Source: an uncultured Saprospiraceae bacterium
GTDB taxonomy: Bacteria > Bacteroidota > Bacteroidia > Chitinophagales > Saprospiraceae
Assembly (NCBI GenBank): GCA_938015415.1
Contig: CALLPK010000091.1
Span: 1 to 41,337 of the forward strand
Direction of reading: 5' to 3'
Length of the DNA: 41,337 bases
Part shown: positions 8,716-18,711 of the stretch, piece by piece
How positions within the stretch are numbered: the first letter of the stretch is position 1
Layout: every line of letters begins with the position of its first letter
Translations under genes and position numbers: made by a program
The notes under the pieces: model-generated
Told to the model about the DNA's origin: nothing
Seen by the model: the letters and a program-made list of their open reading frames with translations, nothing else
The model's database searches: none

Positions 8716-9840
8716 TTAAATATCAAAATTAATTTCCACCTCCGCCGTAGTCGGATGGGCTTGACAAGTCAGAATAAAGCCGTCCTCTACTTCATCGTCG
8801 TCTAATGCGTAGCAAGCATCCATCTTCACACTACCCGATTTCACCTTGGCCATACAGGTAGAACAAGACCCCGAAGTACAGGAATATGGAGGTTCAATTT
8901 TTTCGTCCAACATCGCATCCAAAATCGTCTTTCCCTCGGGAATCGCCAAATCTATAGTTTTACCATCTAAAGTAACTGTCAATTTTGCTGCTCCTGTAAC
9001 GCCGGCAACTGCCGCATCCGATCCTGCCTTTTGATCCTGTGGAGGTGTAGAACTAAATCGTTCGATGTGGATCACCTTGGCATCTAGGCCTCTTTTCAAT
9101 AAAACACTTTCTACGCTATCCATCATGGGGCCAGGACCACAAATAAAATAAATCGAATCCTTACTACGTGGCGGATGGGTATCCAGAAACGCATTGGTAT
9201 TGGCGCTATCCGGTACACCTACTTTACCCGGCCACGTGATTTTTCCTTTTTTTAGAAAAGCCGTAAATCCCGTAGGTTTCTCGCGGATTGGATCGGCGAG
9301 AATATGTTCTACGTTTAGCTGTCCCAGGTATTTTTTTTCCAGCTGATCTAGTTCTGATTTAAAAATAATATTGTTTTCATCCTGATTTCCGTAAAAGAGG
9401 TTCACCGTACTTTTAGGTTCATTTTCCAATACGGTTTTTAAAATAGACATTAGTGGCGTAATACCACTTCCACCGCCAAAAAGATAAAAGTCCCGTTGCT
9501 TTTCAGCAGAAAAATCAGTGGTAAATTTCCCCTGTGGTGGCATCACTTTTACATTCCCTCCAGGTTTTAAATTAGAATTAATATAATTAGATACGAGACC
9601 ACCTTTTACCCGCTTGACGGTTACCGTAGTCGTATGATCTAAAGGGCTACTCGACATAGAGTAAGCTCGGCGTACATCCTTGCCGTCAATCTCAAATCGC
9701 AGGGTCAGATATTGTCCGGCTTCGTATTGAAATAACTCCTGGTGCTCAGTAGGAATAGAAAAACTAATGGATACCGCTTCGGCGGTTTCGGTGGTTACGT
9801 CTTTTACTTTCAGATCGTAAAACTGATTCTTATTGCTCAT
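8716..9840 (-). CDS. Ferredoxin reductase with C-terminal 2Fe-2S domain (PaaE/HmpX-like)
   Basis: The protein has 374 residues from the ATG at 9840. A longer frame to 9978 is open, but a -7 box lies inside the extension and homologues begin near the chosen site. The N-terminal FAD domain contains RAYSMSSSP; the NAD(P) domain contains LFGGGSGITPLMSIL and FICGPGPMMDSV. The C-terminal ferredoxin domain carries CTSGSCSTC and a distal cysteine in FILTCQAHP, giving the four plant-type 2Fe-2S ligands. It passes electrons from NAD(P)H through FAD and the cluster to an oxygenase. PaaE is the known relative, but no phenylacetate genes are nearby; the AlkB-like enzyme 2.2 kb away is a possible partner (inference). 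Confidence 0.9.
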   Translation of the reverse strand: MSNKNQFYDLKVKDVTTETAEAVSISFSIPTEHQELFQYEAGQYLTLRFEIDGKDVRRAYSMSSSPLDHTTTVTVKRVKGGLVSNYINSNLKPGGNVKVMPPQGKFTTDFSAEKQRDFYLFGGGSGITPLMSILKTVLENEPKSTVNLFYGNQDENNIIFKSELDQLEKKYLGQLNVEHILADPIREKPTGFTAFLKKGKITWPGKVGVPDSANTNAFLDTHPPRSKDSIYFICGPGPMMDSVESVLLKRGLDAKVIHIERFSSTPPQDQKAGSDAAVAGVTGAAKLTVTLDGKTIDLAIPEGKTILDAMLDEKIEPPYSCTSGSCSTCMAKVKSGSVKMDACYALDDDEVEDGFILTCQAHPTTAEVEINFDI

Positions 9841-9858
9841 AATATTTTTTTGTGGCGG

Positions 9859-9866
9859 CAAAAATA
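9859..9866 (-). promoter_or_regulatory. Candidate -7 box TATTTTTG for the reductase gene
   Basis: This is a perfect TAnnTTTG match on the minus strand, with 18 nt between its last base and the ATG at 9840. No clear TTG is seen at -33. It supports the start at 9840 against the longer frame. Confidence 0.45.
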
Positions 9867-9992
9867 ACGAATGTTGGGTACATAGACCCATCCTATAAGG
9901 AGAACTAACACGAAGAGCGGGAAAATTGTTGAGAAAAGAGTGGATTAGAGCATCCTTCTTAGTTATGCCTGAGCGCAATATTTTTTTAATTA

Positions 9993-10724
9993 CTAAAAAC
10001 TTACCAACCGTCTACTCTGATCCTGCACCGCCATAATATGTACCGGATCAATCCAGTATTGTTCCATCGTCTGTGGACGAATTTCAGCGGTATCATTAGC
10101 CGCAAAAACGGAATTTGACAACTGCATCGCCGGAACTGCAAGTGGGTCAGCGACAGCATGAAAAGTACGCTGGATCGTTTGAGCAACTTCCTGCAGCGTA
10201 TCCAGGATGGTATGTTTTTGCGTTAAATCTGAGGAGATCGGGCCAACGTTTTTGCGGCGTACAGGGGCCGTTACTGCTGGAACTGAAGCAGCCAAATAAC
10301 CGGGTGCTACCGCTTCCTGCACGATATCCGCTTCCTGAAGGGCAAAGACATTCTGGTCGGAAAAATTTTGGGTGCCGGTCCACGGGGCAAAGAAGTAGAG
10401 CAGTACCAAACTGACGCCCAATGCAGGCTGCCACGCTGGAACGGGATAGTTAAGCAAAGTACTCCACCAATTCGATTTGGTAGATTTTTCCTTTTGAGCA
10501 GCAAGTACTTTTAACAAGTTAGCTTTCACCTCTGGGCTCGGCAGTGGTAAATCTCTGGCAAACATATCCGTAGCTGCCAAAAGGGTTTTACGCGTAGCAT
10601 CATAATTCGCTGGAGAAAACCTTTCCTCCAACAGCAAGATCTCTTCAGCTGTTAATTGCGTATAACTTTTTGTCAGCATCAGCTGCTCTATCTGTCGATC
10701 TATATTAGCCGGCCTGCTTCTCAT
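9993..10724 (-). CDS. Putative anti-sigma factor, single-pass membrane protein
   Basis: The 243-residue protein has an N-terminal soluble helical region, about 1-95, with a [13 protein letters not shown] segment like those in Bacteroidota anti-sigma factors. One membrane segment follows at about 110-130 ([15 protein letters not shown]), then a periplasmic tail of about 110 residues. Its start overlaps the end of the ECF sigma gene by 20 bp, which suggests translational coupling and a partner role. No zinc-binding HxxxCxxC motif is visible, so it is not a ZAS-type anti-sigma factor. Family membership is inferred from context and layout. Confidence 0.65.
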   Translation of the reverse strand: MRSRPANIDRQIEQLMLTKSYTQLTAEEILLLEERFSPANYDATRKTLLAATDMFARDLPLPSPEVKANLLKVLAAQKEKSTKSNWWSTLLNYPVPAWQPALGVSLVLLYFFAPWTGTQNFSDQNVFALQEADIVQEAVAPGYLAASVPAVTAPVRRKNVGPISSDLTQKHTILDTLQEVAQTIQRTFHAVADPLAVPAMQLSNSVFAANDTAEIRPQTMEQYWIDPVHIMAVQDQSRRLVSF

Positions 10725-11331
10725 AATTCATTTTTTTTAATGCTTCGGGTCGAAAAACCTGCAGCTTATCTGATAACTTTCGGAGGGCGTAGTAAAGTCG
10801 GGACTTTACCGTTCCTTCTGGGCATTCCATCACTTCACTAATTTCTTTGATGGATAATTCTTCCTGGTAACGTAATATAAAACAGGTGCGGTGTATGTCT
10901 TCTAATTCTTCTAAGGCATCGGTCAATCGGGTGGTAAACAACGAACGGTCAATTGCGTTGGGCAGATAAAAATCCATCTCATTGTCCAGTCCGGGCCGTA
11001 CGTCGGTAATCATTTTTTCCTGATTATTCGTCAAACGCTCGACGCGACGATATTCGTTTTTACAAAGGTTACCGGCGACCGCGTACAACCAGGTTGAAAA
11101 TTTCCGGTCGGTATCAAACCGATCTCCTTTTTCAATAATTTTAATAAATAAATCCTGCAAAAGGTCATTGGCCCGTTCGGTATCCCGATTAAGCATTCGG
11201 TAAAAAAAGCGGTACATCTTTTTTTCGTAACGACTGTACAACTCGTTAAAAGCCCGCTCGTTGCCTTTTACCACCAATGGTACTAGCTTTTCGTCGGAAT
11301 ATTTTTTGTAGTTTTTTAATAGATTAATCAT
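10705..11331 (-). CDS. ECF-type RNA polymerase sigma-70 factor
   Basis: The protein has 208 residues from the ATG at 11331. The open frame continues upstream to 11460, but that stretch overlaps the end of the secreted-protein gene and is rich in Cys/Phe, unlike sigma factors. Region 2 is visible as [29 protein letters not shown] and [19 protein letters not shown]. Region 4 contains [19 protein letters not shown] and [15 protein letters not shown], a helix-turn-helix that binds the -35 element. It should activate a small envelope-linked regulon together with the overlapping membrane protein. Confidence 0.93.
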   Translation of the reverse strand: MINLLKNYKKYSDEKLVPLVVKGNERAFNELYSRYEKKMYRFFYRMLNRDTERANDLLQDLFIKIIEKGDRFDTDRKFSTWLYAVAGNLCKNEYRRVERLTNNQEKMITDVRPGLDNEMDFYLPNAIDRSLFTTRLTDALEELEDIHRTCFILRYQEELSIKEISEVMECPEGTVKSRLYYALRKLSDKLQVFRPEALKKMNYEKQAG

Positions 11332-11380
11332 AAATATTGGAAACTTAAGAAAGGTCAATTGACCCGGTGAAACGATACAT

Positions 11381-11827
11381 TCAAAACAGCAAATTGAGTT
11401 TTGAAAAACGTTCCACGATCTCCATAAATATTCTGAAGCCAGCCGCAAGATCGGGTCCACGGTCCGTTTGTTGGTGACTTCCCGTAATTTTAACCGGAAT
11501 CAACCATTGTGCTATTCTATTAGATAATACTTGTTGAACAATTCCCACGGACGAGCCGGAGATCACGATTGAATTCGAAATATGGTTAGAGACGTAAAGG
11601 ATGGGGTTTTGCCCCGCCTCTCTCGTCTGGTCCGCTTCTTCATTCGAATTTTCATTCACATGGGCCACTGAAAATAAATTGCCAAAAGACTGATACAGTA
11701 ATCTACCCGCCGCTCGGTAATTCTCCCATCCGGTACTGGATTGGGTGAAGGACCGAAGCTTTTCTGCCGACTGGGTCAAGCCCATGACAGAAAGTAATAA
11801 CAATAAGGGTAGAAAGAATTTTTTCAT
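11381..11827 (-). CDS. Small secreted protein of unknown function upstream of the ECF sigma gene
   Basis: The 148-residue protein begins with a clear signal peptide ([21 protein letters not shown]). The mature part has no recognised domain; it contains a stretch rich in Ser/Ile/Val ([19 protein letters not shown]). It ends 49 nt before the sigma start on the same strand. It may be a periplasmic component of the same sensing unit, but that is a guess from order alone. A 14-bp palindrome lies in its leader. Confidence 0.6.
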   Translation of the reverse strand: MKKFFLPLLLLLSVMGLTQSAEKLRSFTQSSTGWENYRAAGRLLYQSFGNLFSVAHVNENSNEEADQTREAGQNPILYVSNHISNSIVISGSSVGIVQQVLSNRIAQWLIPVKITGSHQQTDRGPDLAAGFRIFMEIVERFSKLNLLF

Positions 11828-11839
11828 TTTCTTTTTTTC

Positions 11840-11853
11840 CGCTCCACGGAGCG
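11840..11853. repeat. CGCTCC/GGAGCG palindrome in the leader of the sigma operon
   Basis: CGCTCC and GGAGCG are a perfect 6-bp inverted repeat around AC. On the minus strand it lies 12 nt before the ATG at 11827, close to where ribosomes bind, and it also sits in the divergent promoter region of the AlkB gene. It could be an operator or a leader hairpin. Confidence 0.4.
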
Positions 11854-12040
11854 ATTTATTTTCAGAGCTTGTTCCTGATTTATGTTTTACTTATCTTACA
11901 AAGTAAATTTATAACGTAGCTAATAATTGTCTACGTTGTCCGATTCTCTTAGTTTTACACCTGATTCTGCGAGTAGTTCACCGTTTTTTAAAAAATTTTA
12001 CGATTTAAACGCTCTTAAAGATAGGAAACAATCCATTCAG

Positions 12041-13102
12041 ATGAAAGATTTAAAGTATTTACTGGCCTATATTGCTCCTTTGGCGGCATATTTTGGTATT
12101 TATTATGGAGGAATCTGGTCACCGGGAGCAATTTATGTAGGATATGTGATGATTCCAGTATTAGAATCTGTTCTGCCCAGATCTACCGATAATTTCCCAG
12201 TAGAAGCAGAGCCACAACGGCTTTCTAATCGCTTTTTTGACTTTCTACTCTATCTCAACATACCACTCCTGTTTGGCCTGCTATGGTACTTTTTTTCTAC
12301 GGTAGCTGCCGGATTACACAGTACTGCCGAGATTATTGGTATGACCTTCAACGTAGGAATTATCGTTTCTATCATCGGGATCAATGTGGCGCACGAGTTG
12401 GGCCACCGAAATAACCCCGTTGAGCAAACCATGAATAAAATGCTCCTGATGACGGCGCTGTATATGCATTTTAATATCGAACATAATCTTGGGCACCACA
12501 AAAATGTAGCAACGGACGAAGATCCAGCTTCGGCGCGCCGGGGAGAAAATGTCTACGGATTTATCGTGCGCTCCGCATTGGGTGGATACCTCAGCGCTTG
12601 GAACATAGAAAATGGGCGTTTGAAAAAATTTGGATTACCTACTTTCCACTGGCGTAATCAAATGATTTGGTTTCACCTTATACAAGCAACCTATCTGATT
12701 TCCATTGGTCTGTACTTTGGTTGGATGGTTGTGCCTTTTGCCATTGCGGTGGCGGTACTTGGGTTTGTAATGTTAGAACTCATTAACTACGTAGAACATT
12801 ACGGTTTGCGTAGAAAAAAGCTGGCTTCTGGTCGTTACGAAAAGGTATCTCCACATCATTCCTGGAATTCGGACCACGAAGTAGGCCGAATATTTTTGTA
12901 CGAGCTGACCCGACATTCAGATCATCATTATAAAGCAAATCGTAAATACCAAATTCTGCGACGAATGGAGGAAAGTCCACAGCTTCCTTATGGTTATCCT
13001 ACCTCAATCCTTATCGCTTTAATTCCACCACTTTGGTTTCATTTGATGGATAAAGAAGTGAATAAATACAATGAACGATTGGAAGAGATGACCTTATCTT
13101 AG
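12041..13102 (+). CDS. alkB: AlkB-type membrane alkane 1-monooxygenase
   Basis: From the ATG at 12041 the protein has 353 residues. An in-frame TTG at 11927 would add 38 residues with no stop, and cannot be excluded. Several membrane segments frame the histidine boxes of integral-membrane di-iron oxygenases: HELGHR, EHNLGHHKNVATDEDP with RRGENVYGF, NYVEHYGLRR, and LTRHSDHHYKANRKYQ. Together these match AlkB rather than fatty-acid desaturases. The enzyme hydroxylates the terminal carbon of alkanes or related chains, using electrons from a rubredoxin or ferredoxin system. No rubredoxin gene is in view; the FAD/2Fe-2S reductase at 8716-9840 is a possible donor. Confidence 0.9.
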   Translation: MKDLKYLLAYIAPLAAYFGIYYGGIWSPGAIYVGYVMIPVLESVLPRSTDNFPVEAEPQRLSNRFFDFLLYLNIPLLFGLLWYFFSTVAAGLHSTAEIIGMTFNVGIIVSIIGINVAHELGHRNNPVEQTMNKMLLMTALYMHFNIEHNLGHHKNVATDEDPASARRGENVYGFIVRSALGGYLSAWNIENGRLKKFGLPTFHWRNQMIWFHLIQATYLISIGLYFGWMVVPFAIAVAVLGFVMLELINYVEHYGLRRKKLASGRYEKVSPHHSWNSDHEVGRIFLYELTRHSDHHYKANRKYQILRRMEESPQLPYGYPTSILIALIPPLWFHLMDKEVNKYNERLEEMTLS

Positions 13103-13166
13103 TTGGGTTTTGGGTTAAACATTCAGATTATTTATAACATGCTTGCAAAGAGAAAAAGAAAAATAC

Positions 13167-13883
13167 ATGTCTCAAGTTTTATCTATTATTATTCCCGCTT
13201 ATAACGAAGCGCGTACGATTCATTTTATTCTGGACAAAGTCAAAGCAGTGCAGTTGATCGGTGGTTTGAAAAAAGAAGTCATCATCGCCAATGATTGTTC
13301 GACCGACCAAACCGAAGAAGCGATTCTCCGCTACCAGGCAGCCAATCCGGATTTACCAATCAAATACTACAAACACGATGTCAATCAGGGTAAAGGCGCT
13401 GCTTTGCACACGGGCATCCAAAAAGCAACGGGCGATTTTTTGATCATTCAAGATGCAGATTTAGAATACGATCCGGAAGAATATAATATTTTGCTTAAGC
13501 CGATTCTGGATGATTTTGCCGATGTAGTATATGGATCTCGCTTTATCGGTGGCAAGCCGCACCGAATTTTATTTTACTGGCATTCGATCGGTAATCGTTG
13601 GTTGACGAATTTGAGCAACATGTTTACCAATTTAAATCTGACGGATATGGAGACTTGTTATAAACTTTTCAGAACCCCGATGATTCAGCAACTTTCGTTA
13701 ACTGAAAAACGATTTGGGTTTGAGCCAGAAGTGACAGCAAAGATTTCCCGAGTAAAAAATGTTAGAATTTACGAAGTAGGTATTTCTTACTATGGCCGAA
13801 CGTATGAAGAAGGGAAAAAAATTGGTTGGCGGGATGGATTTCGGGCGATCTATTGTATTTTGAAATATAATATTTTAAAATAA
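13167..13883 (+). CDS. Glycosyltransferase family 2, dolichyl-phosphate mannose synthase-like
   Basis: The ATG at 13167 begins [14 protein letters not shown]; an in-frame TTG eight codons earlier is not needed. The product has 238 residues. GT-A features are clear: the nucleotide-binding start [31 protein letters not shown], the metal motif [12 protein letters not shown], and YGSRFIGG. Short length and lack of membrane helices fit the soluble DPM1/polyprenyl-phosphate sugar synthase branch. It may charge a lipid-linked sugar used by GT-C enzymes such as those at 16461-17829 and 25511-27043 (inference). Confidence 0.9.
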   Translation: MSQVLSIIIPAYNEARTIHFILDKVKAVQLIGGLKKEVIIANDCSTDQTEEAILRYQAANPDLPIKYYKHDVNQGKGAALHTGIQKATGDFLIIQDADLEYDPEEYNILLKPILDDFADVVYGSRFIGGKPHRILFYWHSIGNRWLTNLSNMFTNLNLTDMETCYKLFRTPMIQQLSLTEKRFGFEPEVTAKISRVKNVRIYEVGISYYGRTYEEGKKIGWRDGFRAIYCILKYNILK

Positions 13884-13940
13884 AAATTCAACATTGGTCT
13901 GAATATTGAGAAAAAGAAATAAAGCATTAAAATAAATAAT

Positions 13941-16439
13941 ATGAAAACTTTTACTCCGTTCTTTCTGATCTTATTTTTTTCATTTTTTGGAAATGCTCAA
14001 GACTGCAATTTGGTTTTTGAAGATTTTGAAAGTTTTACTCCTAACAGCTCCACGAATTGTAATGGATCTGGAATTGTAGCACAAAGCAATGGTGATTGGA
14101 TTTTATATTCAGAAGATTCCAAAGATGGCTGTATTGCGGATTTTGGATCAGGAGAAGGAAATATTTTAGATCTTCAAGCTAATTTTTTTAGACCACAAAT
14201 CATTCAAGTATTAAATGAAAATCAGCTAGATAGTTTGACACTTCGTTTTGACTTTTATAATGAATGTGGTGGGCTCGTTTTAGAATTTTTAGAATCCTTT
14301 GTCGATGATAATAATTTAGTAAAGCTTAGTGAAATTTCGATTTCTAATAGTCTACTGATTATTGGCAGTGATACTTTCGAAATATGCTACAGTCAAAGTA
14401 ATGCTTTTAATCCTATTGAATTAATTTTAGATTTCTCTGCACATCAGCTTACGTTAGTTTGTACAGAAGGAGCTGCGCAAACTGTTGATTTTTTAGTTCC
14501 AGGTGATCAGATTTTTGGAATTGCTTACGGTTCTAATCAGTGTAATTATATTGACAACCTTTGTTTAGATATTGTGCCAAGTCCTACTCCACCACCCAGT
14601 TTTAGTTTTCTCGCAGACACCATTTTCCAAGAGATCCATCTTTCTGAGGCCAGTCAACTCCCTTTAGATATTTACCATGAGGTAGAAATATTTAATAATA
14701 GTTTAGAGCAAGATTTAGAATTACGTTGGAATTTCGTTAGTCATGAATTACCATTGGAATGGGGTTCTATGTGTAATGCAAATGGTATTTTTTGTGAGGA
14801 GAATTTTGAACAAGACTTATTTTTACCTGCCAATGCTACGGAGTTTATATCCTATCATCTGATGGTGATGGATATCAATAACACTGGTGGTACAGCCACT
14901 ACAGAAATCGTTGTTTACGATCCCTTGGACAGCTTAAATACCGCAAAAATTCTGACTTTTATCACGACCGTTGAGCTTGGTATTAGCGGACCTAGTTTTT
15001 TAATTACCCCTGAAGAAATTTCTACGGATTTTATTACAGTGGAAGAAGGTCAGCCGCTTTTTGCAGATCATCCAATTCGAGATTTCGTTAATAATCGTTT
15101 TGAGAATGTTACTATTAATTGGACGATCCTTGAGAATACTTGGCCAGCCGAATGGTCCATAGAATACGATTTACATATTATTGATCAAGGATTTACAACT
15201 CTTGTTCCGACGACCGGCAGTACCCTACTCCCGTTAGATCAACCATTCTATCCGCTTGAATTTTTCTTACACACCATAGAACCAAATGGTTTTGGAGGAC
15301 AACATGTTTTGAGTATCAATTTCTATGATCCACTCGACAGCTTAAATTCCAATACGACTATTGACTATATAACCACAATTTGTCCAGTGACTACGCAGAC
15401 TACTTTAATTGAGGGAATGACAGATTCTATTTATTGTAGTGGTGCTGAAATTACACTAAACGCTATTGGTGAATTTGACAATTACCTCTGGTCAAATGGC
15501 AGTACCGATCCAATAATCACAACGACCGTTGACGAATTAACCTATATCACTACTACCGACGAGATTGGATGTACACTTTCTGACACTTTGAACATAACAA
15601 TAAGCAGACCTATACCAGAAGAAATTTGTTTGGTTACCATTGATTCCGCAAGTGGGTTTAACCGAATTAATCTTGAACGAAATTACAACACCAATACTGC
15701 TTCTTACAATATTTACAAAGAAACCACACAAGCCAACATTTTTGAGTTAATTGGAAGCCTTCCCTTTGCAGCTCCAACGTTAAGCTTTACAGATGAAAAT
15801 TCTAATCCATTACAAAATAGTAATCGATATAAGATTTCCGTAATAGATAGCTGCGGTAACGAATCTTCTTTATCTAACCAACATCAAACGATCCACTTAG
15901 TTAGTAATGTAGGAATCAATGGAGAAACCAACTTACTTTGGAATGCTTATGCTGGATTTGAATATGGTACTTTTAATATTTTACGAGGAACCAACAATAA
16001 TGATTTACAATTAATTGCGCAGCAGCCTGCGAACCAATTTAGTTTCTCTGACCTAACTCCACCAAGTGGAACTAATTTATTTTATCAAATCGAAGTAATC
16101 AAAGAAGAAGCGTGTGATCCTACTCGAAATTCGGAAATCGTTTCTACTCGTTCTAATGTATCTGTCATTACGACGACCAGTGTTCCGACTACTTTTGAAG
16201 AAATCGGCTTACGCTTATTTCCTAATCCAATTACGGATCATTTCACGCTGACTTCAGATTTACAACAAGGAGCTCTACTTATTCTAACCGATATATTGGG
16301 TAAAGAAGTTAAAACTATCTACCTAACACAAATCGACCATCATAAAATTGAGGCAGCAGAATTAATTTCAGGATTATATACCCTTAGAATTGTCTTGGAC
16401 TCAGGTAAGATGGCTATTAAAAAAATAATTATTCATTAA
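13941..16439 (+). CDS. Large secreted protein with T9SS sorting tail
   Basis: The 832-residue protein has a signal peptide (MKTFTPFFLILFFSFFGNAQ). Residues about 20-210 look like a beta-rich module with many Cys/Asp. Two similar units follow (about 225-350 and 355-480), each ending with a VYDPLDSLN or FYDPLDSLN motif followed by a TFITT or DYITT strand. A SPRX/FN3-like part at about 555-740 follows. The last 75 residues form a Por tail: LRLFPNPITDHFTLT, ILTDILGKEVK, LISGLYTLRI. It is probably exported by type IX secretion and attached to the surface. No enzymatic motif is seen. Confidence 0.82.
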   Translation: MKTFTPFFLILFFSFFGNAQDCNLVFEDFESFTPNSSTNCNGSGIVAQSNGDWILYSEDSKDGCIADFGSGEGNILDLQANFFRPQIIQVLNENQLDSLTLRFDFYNECGGLVLEFLESFVDDNNLVKLSEISISNSLLIIGSDTFEICYSQSNAFNPIELILDFSAHQLTLVCTEGAAQTVDFLVPGDQIFGIAYGSNQCNYIDNLCLDIVPSPTPPPSFSFLADTIFQEIHLSEASQLPLDIYHEVEIFNNSLEQDLELRWNFVSHELPLEWGSMCNANGIFCEENFEQDLFLPANATEFISYHLMVMDINNTGGTATTEIVVYDPLDSLNTAKILTFITTVELGISGPSFLITPEEISTDFITVEEGQPLFADHPIRDFVNNRFENVTINWTILENTWPAEWSIEYDLHIIDQGFTTLVPTTGSTLLPLDQPFYPLEFFLHTIEPNGFGGQHVLSINFYDPLDSLNSNTTIDYITTICPVTTQTTLIEGMTDSIYCSGAEITLNAIGEFDNYLWSNGSTDPIITTTVDELTYITTTDEIGCTLSDTLNITISRPIPEEICLVTIDSASGFNRINLERNYNTNTASYNIYKETTQANIFELIGSLPFAAPTLSFTDENSNPLQNSNRYKISVIDSCGNESSLSNQHQTIHLVSNVGINGETNLLWNAYAGFEYGTFNILRGTNNNDLQLIAQQPANQFSFSDLTPPSGTNLFYQIEVIKEEACDPTRNSEIVSTRSNVSVITTTSVPTTFEEIGLRLFPNPITDHFTLTSDLQQGALLILTDILGKEVKTIYLTQIDHHKIEAAELISGLYTLRIVLDSGKMAIKKIIIH

Positions 16440-16460
16440 ATTTTTATAAAAAAATTAAGC

Positions 16461-17829
16461 CTAATTTTTGGATGGCGGTCGGATTAATTTGTCGATTCTC
16501 AAAAAATTATCCCAATACTTTTCTTTAGTCATGTTCTCGTAGTGAGAGATATAATATCGAAACTGATAAACCTGAATTTGACAAACAATCATCAATCCAA
16601 TGATCACCGACCATAGCACCGCTTTTTGTTTTATTTTTTTCAAAAATAAACCCAACGGGATAAACAATATTGGAAAATATTCTACATACACCCGTGAAGA
16701 AAAGCTCCCTCCGTACCACCAATTCCACCAGGAGGATAAGAAATAGGTCAGCACAAAAAAGAAGATCGTAAATGACCAGAATTGATAGCGGTTATTTTTA
16801 AACAAATAATAAAGGCCAAAGAGGGAAATAAAGGCCAAAGAGGGAAATAAACGCCAAAGGTGTATAAAGGAAGAGTCCTTTTTTATAGCTAAATAAAATA
16901 TCCAGAATATGCGGGTCACTAAAATTAAAACCTTCTTCCGCATAGGAATAAATAAAAAAATCACCCGTCTGTATTTTATAAATAATCAGCTGAATCGACA
17001 CTATTCCTAAAAATAAAAATAGACAAGGAAATATAATTTTTGGATTGGTAAAAAGCGTCAGCGTGGCTTTTTTAAATCGCTCAAATTTAAAAGATAAAAA
17101 GGGCGTTGCCAAAAAAATCAACCCATTGAGCGGTCGAATTAAAACGATCATTCCCAATAATAAGGACAAAAGAAGAAATAAGCCTCTGCTGACTTTAACA
17201 TCCTTTTCTTCGCGACCAAAACGTCGAAACAAAACCATCGAATAATACATAAACATGGCCATCAACGCAAAGGAATAAATATGCGACATCCCAGGATCTA
17301 ACACCGTATAAACAAAAACGTTGGTGCCAAACGTCACAGCAAAAAACAGGAGCGTCGTTTGAGTATTCGAAATATCAAAAAAAGTCAAAATCCTGCCAAA
17401 GAAAAATAAATCTAACAATAAATAAGCAACAGCTCCGATGTTGACCCAGATCGGATAATATTTTGAGTATCCATCCAGCGGCTGATTCGCCAACCACGAA
17501 TGTAGATGGGCAATAAAGAAAAAAGGTAACTGGGCAACCGCTGTTCCACAATAATATTTATTGATAAATTTCCCTTCTGTCCTTTGACGATAATCGTAAT
17601 ATAAATTAGGATAAGCGGATTGCTTTTCTATTTGCTCAAAAAAACCAAAATTTAAATCCTGGTAGATAAAAACAGCCGGAAGGTAAGCATAATATCCCTT
17701 CGCATCAGATTCGATTATTCGCTGATATTTGTCTTTGCCCCAATGAATGTTATTGGCAACTGCGAGAAGAAGAATACCGATCAAAAAAAGACGGTATTTA
17801 TGAAAAAAGATTGTTAATTTTAGGTGCAT
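16461..17829 (-). pseudogene. GT-C-like integral membrane protein, frameshifted by a 19-bp tandem duplication
   Basis: Two frames on the minus strand (17829-16798, 343 residues, and the frame ending at 16461) are parts of one gene. Removing one copy of the 19-bp direct repeat at 16811-16848 joins LYTPLAFISLFGLY directly to YLFKNNRYQFWSF and gives one 449-residue protein. It has about ten hydrophobic segments and a short loop SDAKGYYAYLP after the first one, resembling Bacteroidota GT-C/PMT-type membrane glycosyltransferases. The N-terminal part should still be made; the C-terminal 110 residues are lost. The event could be a recent inactivation, reversible slippage or a sequencing error. Confidence 0.8.
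16811..16848. repeat. Perfect 19-bp tandem duplication
   Basis: Two exact copies of AAAGGCCAAAGAGGGAAAT lie head to tail, followed by AAACGCCAAAGG, which resembles the start of a third copy. The 19-bp addition shifts the frame of the membrane gene by one. This imperfect third copy may have promoted slippage. Confidence 0.95.
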
Positions 17830-17892
17830 TTACTATTTTATGAAGCCTTTTTTGGTCTTAATTGGGCTTGTCAAAATTAACAAAAAAGGAAC

Positions 17893-18528
17893 TCATAATA
17901 AAAACACCTTCACCATCAACACTATACCAAATATAACCAATGCAGCTCCACTTACCATCCGCAAAATATGAATATGGTGGTCGGTCATATAACGACGGAT
18001 GTATTTTGCCATAGCAACCTTGAGCGTATCCGTTAGAATAATTGTCAGCATTACACCAATAAAAAACAGGGAAGCGTAATCAGTGGAATAGTCTTCTCCC
18101 AGCATAATTAAACTCATCACACTAAGCCAGAAGAAAAAAGTAAATGGATTGATCGTATTAATTAAAAAACCTTTAGCCCACAGTCCCAAATAGGTTCTTG
18201 CCCCAATCTCAGGACGATCTTCACTAACAGCTGGTAATGGCTTCGACTTGGTCAACATCATTCCTACCCCAAATCCAATCAAAATAATACCACCAACTGA
18301 TCCAAAGGTCGCCTTAAAACCAGACCATTCGGTTACTGTGACCAAAAAAGAGGCAGCGAAAAATACAGTCAAGATAAATATCAAATCACTGATCCAGATA
18401 CCCAGTCCGACCATCAGTCCAGCCCGCATTCCCCGCTCCACGCCCGCTTGTACGAGCGCAAAGAAAATCGGCCCCAACATGATGGCAAGTATGAGCCCGG
18501 TTTGTATACCTTGAAGTAGAGGAAGCAT
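17893..18528 (-). CDS. LysE family translocator
   Basis: The ATG at 18528 starts MLPLLQGIQTGLILAIMLGP, the usual LysE/RhtB beginning; an upstream in-frame ATG at 18573 adds only a hydrophilic stretch. The product has 211 residues with about six membrane helices. Family motifs include GPIFFALVQAGVERG and the region LWAKGFLINTINPFTFFFWL. Members export amino acids or related small molecules; substrate is not predictable here. A -7 box TAACTTTG lies at 18593-18600. Confidence 0.9.
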   Translation of the reverse strand: MLPLLQGIQTGLILAIMLGPIFFALVQAGVERGMRAGLMVGLGIWISDLIFILTVFFAASFLVTVTEWSGFKATFGSVGGIILIGFGVGMMLTKSKPLPAVSEDRPEIGARTYLGLWAKGFLINTINPFTFFFWLSVMSLIMLGEDYSTDYASLFFIGVMLTIILTDTLKVAMAKYIRRYMTDHHIHILRMVSGAALVIFGIVLMVKVFLL

Positions 18529-18592
18529 TTTAAGGTGATCTTTTATTTTGAATACACTGTAATCTAAGTACACGGTGCAAAAAGTTAAGAAA

Positions 18593-18600
18593 CAAAGTTA
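18593..18600 (-). promoter_or_regulatory. -7 box TAACTTTG of the LysE gene
   Basis: This is a perfect TAnnTTTG on the minus strand, 64 nt upstream of the ATG at 18528. No TTG at the expected -33 distance is apparent. Confidence 0.5.
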
Positions 18601-18711
18601 CGTCCTTTATCTATAGAGTGACCTACTCATCAACAAACTTAGCAACAACTTTGACGCTGACGTAACAAATTTATCCCCCGGTATTGTTCACCACTACCAT
18701 CTACTAACCAA

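Noticed and set aside
9841-9978. 46-residue N-terminal extension of the reductase
   Set aside because: A -7 box lies inside it and the FAD domain begins normally after the ATG at 9840.
11332-11460. N-terminal extension of the ECF sigma factor
   Set aside because: It overlaps the end of the secreted-protein gene and does not look like sigma sequence.
16461-16964. A separate 167-residue gene with its own start
   Set aside because: Its first 50 residues are out-of-frame sequence; removal of the 19-bp duplication joins the rest to the upstream frame.
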